Assembly (NCBI GenBank): GCA_013350335.1
Contig: CM023539.1
Coordinates: forward strand, 44,006,631 to 44,070,630
Reading direction: 5' to 3'
DNA from: Chimonanthus salicifolius
Taxonomy: Eukaryota > Streptophyta > Magnoliopsida > Laurales > Calycanthaceae
Length of the DNA: 64,000 nt
Shown: positions 32,639 through 44,829 of the stretch, in pieces
How positions within the stretch are numbered: position 1 is the first letter of the stretch
How the letters are laid out: every line of letters starts with the position of its first letter
Translations under genes and position numbers: made by a program
Notes under the pieces: generated by a model
Databases searched by the model: none
What the model was told of the DNA's origin: nothing
The model's input: only the letters and a program-made list of their open reading frames with translations

Positions 32639-34629
32639 TAAGTCTATTATCGTGTAAAAGATTCCTCATTAAAGTGGCACTAAGATGATCACAAATCATA
32701 ATGGGTTGTCTCTGCATTACTCACCTTGCTATAATTCTCTTTAAAATAACCTAATCAAGCCCTCCATTGTCTTGTAGTGGCATCAAGCCAATAAGCCTAT
32801 CCCATTGGACCATTGGTGTTTAATATTTTGATTAAACTCTGCTCCTAACTCTAAAAGATACTAAACTGTGCACTCTCTCTGTCTCTCTTTTGTTTGTGTT
32901 AGGTGTCTGTATTATATATTTATATTCTATATGGAGCTCTTCTCCTATACACACTTTTGTGTGTGTAAATGCATTTTTCATTGTTGGTGATATGATTGAT
33001 GTCAGTGGCCTTTTTTTTTTGCATTGGTTGTTATCCGACTTCAATTCAATGTTATATTAAAATCATACAATTCATGATCGTGTCTTATGATTCACTGACA
33101 TCACAAGGATCGATGCATATTTGTTAAGAAATCTTATGATTCCCATGGAGTATTTTGCATCTATTTGGAATACGAAGCATAGACCATTTTTGGTTTTGAC
33201 TAGAGTTTGAGTTGTTGAGGGCAGAGGACCTTTGGATTTTGTGGGACTCTTAGCTAGTTGTTGATCTTTTTACAACATTGGTTGTATTAGTTTATTTATA
33301 TGTTGGAATTTGAATTTCAAGAAAATAGTTATATATCTATATTGTCTCAATATACAAGCATCTTCACTTAATATTGAAAGAGCATTAGGGATGTCCTCAT
33401 ATTATTACTTTTGATTGACTGTGAATGTTAGCATACTACCATTTATGATTCATAATTTTCAATTTGCTTGAACCATATAACTAGAACCATATAACTAACC
33501 AATTAGAGTTCTCTAATTGGTTTCAAAACCAACCATGTCAGGAACCAATGTAACAAATGCATTTAGCCATTTACACACCATGAGCATGAACATGAGGTCC
33601 TGTTTTCTCCGTCTGTATTTTATGCCTTTGACAGACATACACATTGTGTGCATTTCACCAAAATTATAGCATACTATTTGCTTTCTTTATTGTTTGCTTG
33701 ATTAGTACCACCTCATCTGCCAAGAATCCTTGAATGTCTTGTTTCAGCTTGTCAATGATCAAAATAGGAACTCAACGTGGGAACCCCCCTTCTCTCTTTT
33801 TCTTTTTTGAGATGTCTATGATGAACATGCAGCCTCTATGGTTGAAACAATAAACACTTACCATCTGTGGCAGAGGTTCTTGTTTGCTTAAAGTTGACCC
33901 TTGTAATCCAACTCCAATTGGGTAGTCAGTTGTTTCTCCACCATAAGTTCTTACTCTCATCACTGGCGCTTCATACTTGTGTTATATATTCTTGATATAT
34001 CCATTATGAATATATCTCTTCAATGTAAATCAATCTTGACCGTCTTGGACTCTATCATACCTTCTCAGTGACTTTAAATCATATGCAAATCATTCCTGTA
34101 TGTGAACTTTTTGATGAGTTGTATCATTAGCAAAATTGTTTCTGTCTAGGCGTATATGACGCAACCAAAATTGCTTCTTAGGAATAAAATAATGAAGACT
34201 TAATTTGATGTTTCTCTATTGCTCCCTCCCAGGTTTCATTGAATAGCTCTTTAGATTGATGGCTCAGTAATAAAACTTATTATATAATAGTGGCCAATTT
34301 TTGCAATCATCTGCATCAATTTTTTTTTGATAATCATCTGCCACACTAGCATTATCTTCTCCTTTAAATGTGTTTGGGATCAGTACATGGCAGAATGACA
34401 TATGGTGAAGTCATGAATGATCATGTCCTCTAAAATAAGCGTACTTCATTTATCTCTGAAACAAGGCTATCTCATTTAATAGTTCACAAAGTTTTTCAAT
34501 CTGTGCAGTTTTGCAATGGATGAATTGAATTTGTAGTACAAGCTCTAAACATATTTTTATTTGTACTGAACCACTTTGTTTTGTCCACTGTTCTGTTACT
34601 GAAGAATAGTATTGGTGATTTTGTTTCAG
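32639..34629. other. AT-rich DNA upstream of the VRN5-like main exon
   Basis: This is probably intron of the VRN5-like gene. It contains a short perfect inverted repeat, CCAATTAGAGTTCTCTAATTGG, at about 33499-33520. The final acceptor at 34620-34629 reads TTTGTTTCAG, a good plant 3' splice site. No independent gene is seen. Confidence 0.45.
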
Positions 34630-37431
34630 TTTCTGGCTTACAGAATATTTCTTCCAATGCAGCAAGCACCGGAGATAAAATTGGGCTTGCATATGATATT
34701 TCAAAGGGTAAAGAAATCAATCAAGAGGATTTCAAGTCCAGCCCAAAAAAGGAACCCATTCACTCATGTTTTGAGAAAGAAAAGAAGCACTCAAGCTTAT
34801 TAAAGTCTAAAATGTCTGAGCAGCTTCTCAAAACAAGTATCAGAGGCTGCAAGAACCATGAGGTGAAAAAAAATTCTTCTAGCACCAATAATCAGGTTCC
34901 CAGGAAGCAGCAGAGGAAAGGGGATCATCCTGTTCGTCTTTCATCAGATATAGATTTGTCTCCAGATGTTGGGCGTCCTAACTCATGGATATGTAAAAAC
35001 TCTGCATGTAGAGCCATTCTGACCTCGGATGACACGTTCTGTAAGAGGTGCTCATGTTGCATTTGTCACCAATTTGATGACAATAAGGATCCCAGTCTTT
35101 GGCTGGTATGCACTTCTGAAACAGTCGAGCAGGACTCATGTGGGTTATCTTGTCATATTGAGTGTGCACTCCAACGCCAAAAGGTAGGTGTTGTTGATCT
35201 TGGGGAATTGATGCAGCTTGATGGAAGTTACTGTTGTGCTTCTTGTGGTAAGGTCTCAGGGATAATTGGGTAAGTGGCTGTTGATTATGCATGATCAAGA
35301 CTTAAAAAATGTACCTGTTCAATTAAGCATGATTTCCTTAGTGTCTAGTCAAAATGCTAGGTTGGCTGTTTGGGCTTCCTGAGGTGGTCTTAGCCTGGGA
35401 TGATTTTGACCCTTCTCTGTTTCTGAAATTGTGCATGGATGACCACAACCGCTTTGTATGAATAATATGCTTGGAAAGTATGAGTCAGTCTTGAAACCAT
35501 AAATGTTTGTCCAAGCCTACATGATTTTTTCTCATTGTAGATGTTCTCATTTTGTATCTTGACAAAAAGAGGTAATGGCTATAAAAGAGTTGGATCGAGG
35601 GCCTCTTTTATCATTGAAGCAATGACTCTGATCTGCCCTGATCTGTATTATAGCTCCAGTGAGTAAACAACTTTGAATCTAATCCACCTGAACTGGCTGG
35701 AATTGGGCCTGTTTGAGCCTGTAGGGGGTGCCAGTCCAGTTGTTGAGGTTGATGCATTTAACAAGGTGGATGTCATTTTGCATCAACAATTTGCACATTA
35801 GACAGCAAGTTTCCTTTGGAGTAATTTTATTGGTTTTGGAGTATTTCTTGCAGATGTTGGAAGAAGCAACTGATGGTAGCCAAGGATGCTCGGCGTGTAG
35901 ACGTTCTCTGCCATCGCATTTCTTTGAGTTATAGGCTCCTGGATGGGACTTCAAGATTTAAAGAATTGCATGATATTGTTGGAGATGCCAAAGCCAAGCT
36001 TGAAACTGAGGTGGGGCCAGTTAATGGAGTTTCAGCAAAGATGGCAAGGGGAATTGTCAGCAGGTTGTCAGTTGCTGGTGGTGTGCAGAAACTGTGCTCC
36101 GTTGCAATTGAGAAGGCAGATACGTGGCTTGCTGATCCTTCTCATACTAACCCAAATGATAGAGGTGAGCTCAGATAATGAACCTGTTTTACTTAATCAA
36201 TTCTGAAAAGAAGTTGAGGGAATAAACATGTTTATTTCTGGTGTGTGCAGAGGATTCACTTCCTGCTGCCTGTAGGATTCAATTTGATGATGTCACATCT
36301 TCATCTCTGGTACTTGTGTTGAAAGAAGCATGTTTTCCATCATCTGATAGTATCAAGGGTTACAAGCTTTGGTATTGTAGTAGCCGAGAAGTGTCGTACC
36401 AAAAAGAACCTATTTGTGTATTTCCAAAAACTCAAAGAAGGATTCTAATTTCGAACCTGCAACCATGCACTGAGTATACTTTTCGAATAATCTCATTCAC
36501 AGAGACCAGTGACTTGGGTCACTCAGAAGCTAAGTGTTTCACCGAGAGTGTGGAAATAATACACAAGAATGCTGATTATGAAGACCGTAAGAATGAGAAC
36601 AATGGTGTGGAGGGTAGCTCCTCCAGTGCTAAGAGTGAGCCCAGGACTTTGACTGTTGGGTCTGGTTTCAAGGTCAGAGACCTTGGAAAGATCTTGCGTA
36701 TTGCTTGGGCTCAAGAGCAAGGTTGCACTGATGGCCTTTGCATTGAAGACGTGGATGATTGCTGTGGTCGAAATGCACCCATCAAAACTGAAACTATTGA
36801 AGAAGATCGGCCTCCCTTACTTCCACGTGGGCTTGATCTAAATGTTACATCTGTGCCAGATCTGAATGCAGAGCTTAATCCACTGGAGTCATCCAGAGAT
36901 GAAGATATTGGATGCAGTTCAGAGCGGGTTGTTGAGGCTGAAGATGGTATCAGCTCTCCTCGGGAAACAGAAAAGAATGGTCAAGCAGGATCAGATGGCA
37001 GTGGTGATTTTCAGAACTGGGAAATCCGGCCGACTAGAGAAGTACCTGCTGTGGAATCCCGGAGAGAGTTGCGTAGGAAACGGGCACCCAGTGTGAATGA
37101 TGAAGTTTATGATTGTGACAGCACATTGATTAATGGATCACCATTGCAATTCACAGTTGGGCCTGGTCACATAGATGGAAGCTACGAGTACTGTGTGAAA
37201 ATCATCCGATGGTTGGAGTGTGTGGGTCATATAGAGAAGGAATTCAGAATGAAGTTCCTTACATGGTTCAGCTTGAGGTCAACCGAGAAGGAGCGCAAGG
37301 TGGTTCATACTTTCATTCAAACTCTGATTGATGATCCCAGTAGCTTGGCAGGCCAGCTGGTTGATTCTTTTTTGGATATTGTATCCAGTAAGAGACTGCA
37401 AAATGGTTTCTGCAGTAAGCTGTGGCACTGA
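34630..37431 (+). CDS. VRN5: VRN5/VIL1-like VEL-family PHD protein
   Basis: Nuclear accessory protein of Polycomb repressive complex 2. Known VEL proteins help silence FLC and related targets. Exons are 34630-35269, 35854-36164 and 36251-37431 (phases 2 and 1; donors GTAAGT and GTGAGC). The first exon is uncertain. About 710 residues are coded here. The order is a basic linker, an atypical Cys-rich PHD superdomain (WICKNSACRAI, FCKRCSCCICHQFDDNKDPS, SCGLSCHIECAL, SYCCASCGK), a helical segment (WKKQLMVAKDARRVD, KMARGIVSRLSVAGGVQKLC), a fibronectin type III domain (CRIQFDDVTSSSLVL to CTEYTFRIISFTE), an acidic linker with LDLNVTSVPDLNAE, and the C-terminal VEL/VID domain (EYCVKIIRWLECVGHIEKEF) ending CSKLWH. 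The linker and LDLN motif point to VRN5/VIL1 rather than VEL1/VIL2. It looks intact. Confidence 0.92.
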
Positions 37432-38113
37432 CTTAAGAGGAGTTGGATAGTACTTGAAGATAGGTGGTTCAGTTACATTTTCTATGTACAGCATTTATGA
37501 TAATCTTAGGAAGTGATTTATTCAACTCTCCATATTTGATTCATTGGCGCTATTCATCGTCAAAGGTTTTGAGTTGCTGCTGCCATTACAGGTTCTGAAG
37601 GCACCTTTCAGGTGGTGATCAATATCATCTTCTTCCCATCTTCTTCTGACAGCAGCTCTCGGTTGTTTCCACTCATTCTAATGTGGACTGAAATTATTTT
37701 AGATCCTGGAGAAATGTGATCAATTCATTTTTATATTCTGATTCTTATTATTAGACCTATGGTTGGTGGTGATTGATTTATATTTTCCATTTCTCAGTCT
37801 GTGAATGAGTGAGTTTCCATGAACTATTTGTTATTTGCTGGGCCGAATTTCTTAGAATTGTACTTTCCTAGAATTTACAAGGTTTTCCAAGGAATACCAC
37901 ATTTGGTGAAATCGGAATTCAACAATGCTATTTTTAAAATTTTATAGAATCTCAAAGATTAAGTCTTGCTGAAAGTGTTATTTTTGGATTCCAAATGTCG
38001 AGTCAAGATTCCATCAACTGGTAATTGCAACACCTTCAAAGCATAATGTGAATTAAAGTAACAGTAACTGAAAGAAAATCAACTGAAATGTGTTGAGCCT
38101 CTTATGCTAATTT
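37432..38113. other. VRN5-like 3' UTR and intergenic DNA
   Basis: The VRN5-like 3' UTR probably occupies the first few hundred bases. No polyadenylation signal is unambiguous. Nothing else is recognised before the SINE at 38114. Confidence 0.4.
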
Positions 38114-38303
38114 TAATGCAAAGGGCTTGAAGTGACAGTGAGGAACTCACTTCAAGAAGTAGGAGACCTAAGTTAGATTCTCACTCTACTACAAAGAGTC
38201 ACTCTCTGTAGAGTTATTGGGTGAGTGTGAGTAGAGAAATTTATACATGATTTAAAGATTAGTCGAATATTCCAAGAGATCGGACACTTTGTACAAAAAA
38301 AAG
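38114..38303 (+). mobile_element. SINE, 190 bp, with 17-bp TSD
   Basis: The direct repeat GCCTCTT[A/G]TGCTAATTT (one mismatch) lies at 38097-38113 and 38304-38320. The insert ends in a short A-run. It begins with a tRNA-like head (GTGACAGTGAGGAACTCAC and, further on, AAGTTAGATTCTC as a decayed B-box). The segment at 48900-49130 resembles it over the middle part. Confidence 0.75.
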
Positions 38304-38320
38304 GCCTCTTGTGCTAATTT

Positions 38321-39728
38321 ATGTTGCATCCTTTCATTGATATAAATGCAATTTTTCCCCTCTGTTTTTATTAGCGTGTTTATTTACATGATTGAGTTTT
38401 GATTTGTTTGCTCTTTGTTCCTTCTTTATTGGAGTAGGAAAACCTGCGATCTTCATGTTTCATATGATTTTTCATGAGTTTTGAGACTTTCCGTTTTGAA
38501 TTAATGGGCTTTGCATTGAGATCCATCATTATTTGAATTTGTGTGATTGGATCCTTACATATATCAAAATTGGTGATTCGAAGCTGCTGTTTTTGAAACT
38601 TTTTATTAACGGAGGCCCGATGGATTGGTGATTTAGAATTATAGAAAACATAAGTTTTTTTCAAATAAATCCAAAAGATAAGGCTTTAAAAAAAAACTTA
38701 AACCAACGGAGGTCACTTTGGAAAATCTCACAGTTCATATGGTTTTGCATCTATCCATCGTACAAAAGAGATTTGAAAGGTTATAGTTTTTTTTTCAATA
38801 TATTGTTTCCTAATAAGACTCAAATTTTATAACATTATCCCCTATAAAATTTAAGAAAATACTACACTAATTAATTTTTTTAATATCATATATAGACTTA
38901 CCAAACTATTTATAATATTAAGATTACTAGAATAAAATTAAAAAAATTCAACATTAGAAATTAAGAATCACTACAGTTTTATTGTAGTGTTTTGCACTCA
39001 CACTAGCCTCTTGACTTTTCAATTTTTTACAAGTAATTAATAATATAATATATTGACAATAATTAGACATATTTTCAAATACATTTTAAAAACAGACTTG
39101 ATAATTACTCATTAAGTTTAAATTAAAATTTTATTTTACCGATGTGTTTCCCATAAAATGTAAAGCCATTTAACGGTGCTTTTGAGTCAAACTCATCTAA
39201 AGACAAAAAATTCATATTTATGAATCTGTATTTCATTTAATTAATTAAAAAAATTGGATCCGCCGTGTCTGTTGTGCATGTGTGCTCATGCACAAAAGAC
39301 AAACGACTTGTTTGTCGGTAGTTTTTATTCTTTAGAAACGAAAGGAAAGGAAAACTGTCCGGAGCTTTTGAGGCTCCATTTAATTTTAATAATATTATTA
39401 TTTTATTTATATTTTAATTTTATAAAATTAAGACCTAAATTTTCAATATATAAGTAATAATTTTCACACCAACCTCTTTAATAGGTGAACATGATAAAAA
39501 AAAAAAGCTCTATTTTGATTGTCTATTATTCTTTTTTAAAATTATATGTTCCACATGTAAATTTAAAAAAAGAAAATTATCTATTTAAAAACAAAAGAAA
39601 AATAGCTTTATCTTTTTAATTAAACTAATTTTATTTAAAGTTTTATATCAATTGTTGTGAGTCAACTCAATTTTAATTTTGAATTTTGAGTAGGCACTGG
39701 CCAACAGAGCAACCAGTGAACCAGGAAG
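38321..39728. other. Intergenic DNA upstream of the PPR gene
   Basis: This is AT-rich with no gene and no bounded repeat. The last 70 bp before 39729 would hold the PPR leader. No convincing TATA box is seen, which is common for PPR genes. Confidence 0.45.
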
Positions 39729-41006
39729 ATGAGCTCTCGCCAACGTCTGCTGTCCTGCACCAGGCTCATGCAGTCGCACATCAATGAAGGCTGTCCTGAA
39801 AAGGCCCTTGCCCTCTTCCACCGTATGCTGTCCTCCCCCGATCTCTCTCTCGACCCCTTCGTCTTCCCTCTCGCTCTCAAGTCCTCTACCGCTCTCAACC
39901 TCCCGCGCCTGGCCTCCACCATCCACGCCCATTGCGTCAAGGTCGGCCTCCTCTCCAACCCCTTCATAGCATCCGCTCTCATCGACATGCACGGTAAATG
40001 CATCTCCCTCACCTCCGCCCGCCACCTTTTCGACGAATGTTCCCAACGAAACGTCGTCGTTTGGAACGCCATGATATCACTCTACTGCCGCTCCTACGAC
40101 GTCCCCTCTGCTCTCCAGCTGTTTTACGAAATGGACGTGTCACCCGTTGCCTCGACTTTCAATTCCATCATCGCCGCAATGTCAGAATCTGCTAACGGGT
40201 CTCCTGGGGCGCTTGCATTTTATCGGCGGATGCAGGTTGTGGGTGTGAATCCGAATCTGATCACGCTCCTTGCACTTTTGCCTGCTTGCATTGGTGCGGC
40301 GGCTTTGAATTTGGTTAAGGAAATTCATGGGTTTTCAATAAGGCATTGGATATACCCGAATCCACATCTGAGCAGTGGTTTAGTCGAGTCCTATGGCCGG
40401 TGTGGCTGTTTGAGGGATGCATGTCAGGTGTTCGACAAAATGAATGATAGAGACGTAGTCACATGGAGCTCGATGGTATCTGCTTGTGCGCTTCATGGAG
40501 AGGCTGAGACAGCACTGTCAGTTTTCAAACAGATGGAATTGGCAAAAGTCCGTCCGGATGGGATTGCATTTCTTGGTGTATTGAAGGCCTGCAGTCATGC
40601 AGGTTTGGCAGATGAAGCCTTGAAGTATTTCAAGCAAATGGGCACGGTGTATGGTGTGGTAGCAAGCCGCGATCACTATTCGTGCTTGGTTGATGTTCTG
40701 AGCCGAGCAGGGAGGTTGTGGGAGGCATATGAGGTTATAAAAGGAATGCCAATGGAAGCAAGTGCGAAAGCATGGGGGGCCCTGTTGGGGGCTTGTCGGA
40801 ATTATGGAGAAGTGGAGCTTGCAGAGATTGCTGGAAGCGTCCTATTTGAGATAGAGCCTGATAATGCTGGCAACTTCGTGTTGTTGTCAAGCATTTATGC
40901 GAGTGCAGGGAAATTTGAGAAGGCAGAGCAGGTTAGGAAGGAAATGGAGAAAAAAGGTGTCAAGAGAATGCCTGGGAGCAGCTGGGTTATTTCTCAGTCC
41001 ATGTGA
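39729..41006 (+). CDS. PLS-type pentatricopeptide repeat protein, E subgroup
   Basis: Intronless, 425 residues. Plant PPR proteins of this class bind organellar RNA and usually guide C-to-U editing or processing. About nine PPR motifs are visible from residue 1 (for example TFNSIIAAMSESANGSPGALAFYRRM, DVVTWSSMVSACALHGEAETALSVFKQM and GIAFLGVLKACSHAGLADEALKYFKQM). E-domain sequence follows (WGALLGACRNYGEVELAEIA, NAGNFVLLSSIYASAGKFEKAEQVR), ending MPGSSWVISQSM with no DYW domain. Editing would therefore need a DYW partner in trans. It resembles the short Arabidopsis type At1g03510, from memory of the family. No clear transit peptide follows this ATG, so an upstream start or weak targeting is possible. 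The first 450 nt use C-ending codons strongly; the rest does not. Confidence 0.9.
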   Translation: MSSRQRLLSCTRLMQSHINEGCPEKALALFHRMLSSPDLSLDPFVFPLALKSSTALNLPRLASTIHAHCVKVGLLSNPFIASALIDMHGKCISLTSARHLFDECSQRNVVVWNAMISLYCRSYDVPSALQLFYEMDVSPVASTFNSIIAAMSESANGSPGALAFYRRMQVVGVNPNLITLLALLPACIGAAALNLVKEIHGFSIRHWIYPNPHLSSGLVESYGRCGCLRDACQVFDKMNDRDVVTWSSMVSACALHGEAETALSVFKQMELAKVRPDGIAFLGVLKACSHAGLADEALKYFKQMGTVYGVVASRDHYSCLVDVLSRAGRLWEAYEVIKGMPMEASAKAWGALLGACRNYGEVELAEIAGSVLFEIEPDNAGNFVLLSSIYASAGKFEKAEQVRKEMEKKGVKRMPGSSWVISQSM

Positions 41007-41348
41007 CTGACCGCTGGAGATTTTAAATTTGAATGAGTTTGTGAAGGAACATCCTGTGCTTTGAGGGCCATCCAAACAGCTGGGACCAGGACTTAAAAGT
41101 CTCTCAGTTCTCAGAGAAGAGCCTCTATTTCAGGACTGCTCTTCCATGATCCAAAAGGTTTGAATGAGATCTGACCCGTAGCCCGATTGCAATGATGATC
41201 ATTCACTGCCCGGTATTCTCCAAGCCCACCAAATCATAGGGCTTTATCTGCCGCATAATGTGTCATAGATGGATACCGTAGTGGCCTTACTCCAATTGCA
41301 ACTTTACTAAATTCAGTGTCACCACCATAAGGATTAAGAGAACCAGAG
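41007..41348. other. PPR 3' UTR and flank
   Basis: No reading frame of interest and no bounded repeat. This is probably the PPR 3' UTR. Confidence 0.4.
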
Positions 41349-41910
41349 CTTGTAGCACGGGTGGTAAGCCCAGAATTCTTATCTGGAATTGGCATTTTGT
41401 GGAATTCCTAAAACTCAAAAAGAATCCCATGTTTGTTGGAAGTGGAATTCCTAAATTTCAAGAGAGAGTTAATACCACAGGAATCCTCAAATTCCAGGGT
41501 TAGCAAAATTTGCTGATTCCAGATTTTGGAGAATATAAATTTCTGATGGAATTTCGACAAGATCATATGTTCAAGTTACATTGCCTTTAAAACAACCATT
41601 GGAGTCGCACGTTTGAGTCTCTTACCATGAAAAGTTGAGTATTCTAATTTCAGTGAAGGCTGAAACCGTTGTTTTGTGTATTATTTTTGTATTACAGTTA
41701 CGATTTAGAACAAAGAAATGAGACAAACTGCTCATTTGTTCTTGATTGGACTTTCACTTTTTTCTTTCTTTGTTTCTTTTTCTTTTTGGAAGGATTGATA
41801 GGAATTCATGTTTAAATTCCTGTTCCACCAATCATGAACTCTTGTGAGAACTTAGAAATTTCACAAAATCATAATTTCCAATCAAGAATTCCAGGCTACA
41901 AAACAGGCCC
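41349..41910. mobile_element. Probable MITE-like element with degenerate long inverted repeats
   Basis: The left part (CCCAGAATTCTTATCTGGAA, then TTTTGTGGAATTCC) is complementary to the right part ending CAAGAATTCCAGGCTACAAA followed by ACAGGCCC, over about 90 bp with many mismatches. The right end, read inward, is GGGCCTGTTTTG, as in many Tourist-like elements. The TSD is not resolved. Confidence 0.4.
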
Positions 41911-42462
41911 TTGTCTGTTGTGGATTCGAGTTACCTTACAACCATTCATGTGAATCATCTTGCCTTCGTTAAAAAATATTCAACTTTTTCCATTGCAGCA
42001 GGGCCTGAAGCCAGTTGGTCTATGTATTGCAATTATGATATGTGTGAAGTGACAAAAATCCCACGTCGGTTACCAATGACTCTATAACACTTGAGACATC
42101 TTTCTCTCAATGGCTAGCTTTTGAGAGTGAGTTCTATCTCAAGAATGTTATCATGTCATGATTTTCTAACAAACTGATAAATTAGTTCTCAATGACAATA
42201 GAGTTTGCTCTACCCTTTAAGCATTTTTCAGTGAAATAAGATGCGGAAATGTTTCGATTGGCCATGGGTGTGTGCAAGTAATTGCTTGGATCAGCAACAT
42301 AATGAAAATATTGTAGTTGCTGATAGCGAATAGATAGCAACTTACTGTACTATATGGTTTGTGCAAAACGATGGTGATGATGTAGGGAGCTCTATAAAGC
42401 AAGGTCACTGCATGATGGCCTTGGTTGCAATTTGTGCAATCATTGACCATCTTTTTTATTTA

Positions 42463-42620
42463 AGAAATGATCAAAGTGCAGGAGACCTGATCGGAATAAG
42501 GTAATGTACTGCATATTGACCCTTTATTGAAATACACTATATTTTAAAATCCACTAATGGATGATATACATGCATGATCTCACCTTATTATAGTCAGGTT
42601 TTCTGCACCTGATCAATTTT
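42463..42620. mobile_element. MITE, copy 2 of the GAGAAATGATCAAGTGC family
   Basis: The left end AGAAATGATCAAAGTGCAGG pairs with the right end ...TTTCTGCACCTGATCAATTT. The arms match over about 45 bp (including ATAAGGT and its complement ACCTTAT). A further partial arm, GATGCAGGAGATTTGACCAT, lies at about 42648-42667 in the left-arm orientation, suggesting a second broken copy. Confidence 0.65.
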
Positions 42621-42679
42621 CATATTTATCTTACAAGATGATTAGATGCAGGAGATTTGACCATAATAAGGTCACGTCC

Positions 42680-44262
42680 AACGTCTTCACCATTCACTGA
42701 TTTATTTTGAATTTCTAAAATAGAAAAATACCTCATTGTGGATTGTGAAAATCTTGACTTATTATTTTATGTGTCAATTGGTTGTGGATAATCTCGTAAT
42801 GGGAACTTCTCAACGAGACTAGTGTAATAATAATGAAGTAATTTCTGTCAAGTTTTCTTATGTTAAACTCAACCCTGCCCATTTGGGTTGATGAAAAGCA
42901 TGAGCCTACCTGTTGGAGACCATTTATGGATTGGCATGTTTGGATAAAGTGAGTTTAAAGTTATTTTGAGGGCCAATTTCATATTTTTATTGAACAGAGT
43001 GTAAACTGTAAACCCATGTTAAGGCCCAATTCTAATATGGGATAATCTGAAAGTAGCCTCTATATTTTGGCCCAGTTTAAAGAAAGACCTATTATTTTTT
43101 CATATTTTGAAATAACTTCAAAGATCCCTATTCGACTGAGTTAATTGGATATTTATTTTGAACAAATTAAGTTAGTCTTTGGAGGCATAGAAGTTATGTA
43201 CTTCCAAATTATAGAAAGCAGAGGAAGTACAAATGGCGCAGGCAAGGGAAAGAATGAAGCTCCTTAAAGACGCAAACTCAAAGGTTACTCGAAGGTTCAT
43301 TTGGGAGAGTCTGATGGAATATTATTAAAGTTGGACCGAACCGCGGTCTAACTCTTATGCATGTGTATCCATAAAATTATAGCTCAAAGCTTGTTTAAAT
43401 TTTTTGACAACTTTGACTGAGAAAAGGTGCGGCCGAAAAGGTAAAATTGGGCCACCAAATTATTTAAATAAGTGCATGTGAAGCTGGGACTCGTTTATGG
43501 TAATTGTATCTCCAAATAGTGGATAAGGATGTACCTAAAATAACAAGTATACTTTTGTGGTCATGTCGTTGGTATCAAAGAGTGTCGGTTCATATAAAAT
43601 TAGATTCAATAATAATAAAATTAGATTCAATAATAAGCTTTTCAATAATACTTGTAAACAATAATGTTATATTTATATTGATGCAAAAGAATAGAAATAA
43701 AATAAATATATGTTTAAAAATATTTCAAAAAATGTGTAAATTAAAAAACCATCACTTAGAAGTGCACCTTTCACTTAAGGCTCTAGCACCTTAAATCTAC
43801 CTTGCCCTTGCCCCGTGGCCTACCATGGTTCAAACCCATTTATTTATGATGGATTCGGGTTGATCTCCGATTAGATTTGGAGTTGATAATAAGGTCAACT
43901 TCTGCATGTCCATCGTTTATGAACAAAATTTTAAAATATTAAACTTTTTTTTAAAGAGTACCCTTCTGGTGTAAGGATCCCTGTTCCTGAAAAAGTCTAC
44001 CCTCCTGGTGTTAAGTGCCAAGTCAAATCTGACTAACTCCATTTGAAAAATTGGGCACTTGACTCATTTTGAATTTGAATTGGGCTAAAGTCAAATTTTG
44101 CATAACCTATCTCATTTGAATTACCCAAGTTATATTTATATAATATATATTATTTACGGGTAAATCTGGTAAAGATGCCTGAGTTGAATTGCTTGAGTGC
44201 TCTAACACGTGGAGCCCATTCAATATGAAAAAATTATATGGTCATACGGAGTAGGGGTAGAA
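42680..44262. other. Intergenic DNA without recognised gene
   Basis: AT-rich. A 20-bp unit (AAAATTAGATTCAATAATxx) is tandemly duplicated at about 43597-43636. Nothing else specific was seen. Confidence 0.45.
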
Positions 44263-44345
44263 ATCTCGGTATCAACCTAGATATTGTAAATATTGGCTGA
44301 TGGATATCGTATCGGCCGAGATTATCACCCTTGATAATCTCACCC
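44263..44345. repeat. Decayed ATCGGCCGAT-family fragment
   Basis: It starts TAGGGGTAGAAATCTCGG, close to the CAGGGGTAAAATCTCGG end of the element at 16847. It contains ATATCGTATCGGCCGAGAT and ends near a duplicated CACCCTTGATA. The TSD is no longer visible. Confidence 0.5.
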
Positions 44346-44647
44346 TTGATATCGCATATCATCCGAACTATCTAACTGTTAAAAATGAGATCTATTGAAT
44401 CATCTTGTCTCTTAATTTTTAAAAGTTTAAAAATAAACTATTGGATAAAGATTTTTAGCTATCTAGATCAATCCAACAATGAGGATACATCAATTAAAAT
44501 TATAAAATTTTAGATCTAAGTTTAGAAAAAAAAATAGATCACTGTAGTGAGATACACTGTAGTCTATCCAAATTTAATTGATCACAAACTGATCCATGTA
44601 GATAGGCTCAATAATATATATGCACCTACAACGATCCTCCCATAGAC

Positions 44648-44805
44648 ATTTTGTGTAATCTAACACGGATTTTACTGTATTGCCCATTTTTTCATTCAAA
44701 TAAACTCGTCGAACCCTTTACTTTAAGTGATTTGAAGGATTCAGCGAGCTGGTTCGAAGGGCAAAATGGACAATTAAGTAAAATCCGTGTCGATTTACGC
44801 AAAAT
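44648..44805. mobile_element. TIR element (MITE-like), 158 bp
   Basis: ATTTTGTGTAATCTAACACG at the left is complementary to the right end ...CCGTGTCGATTTACGCAAAAT. The arms extend about 60 bp (ACACGGATTTTACT, then TTGCCCATTTTT). The centre is a short GGTTCGAAGG-type hairpin. It is non-coding. Confidence 0.65.
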
Positions 44806-44829
44806 ACCTGTGGAAGGATCACTACCCCT

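Noticed and set aside
33499..33520. 22-bp palindrome CCAATTAGAG/CTCTAATTGG
   Set aside because: Perfect but isolated; too short for an element and without further context.
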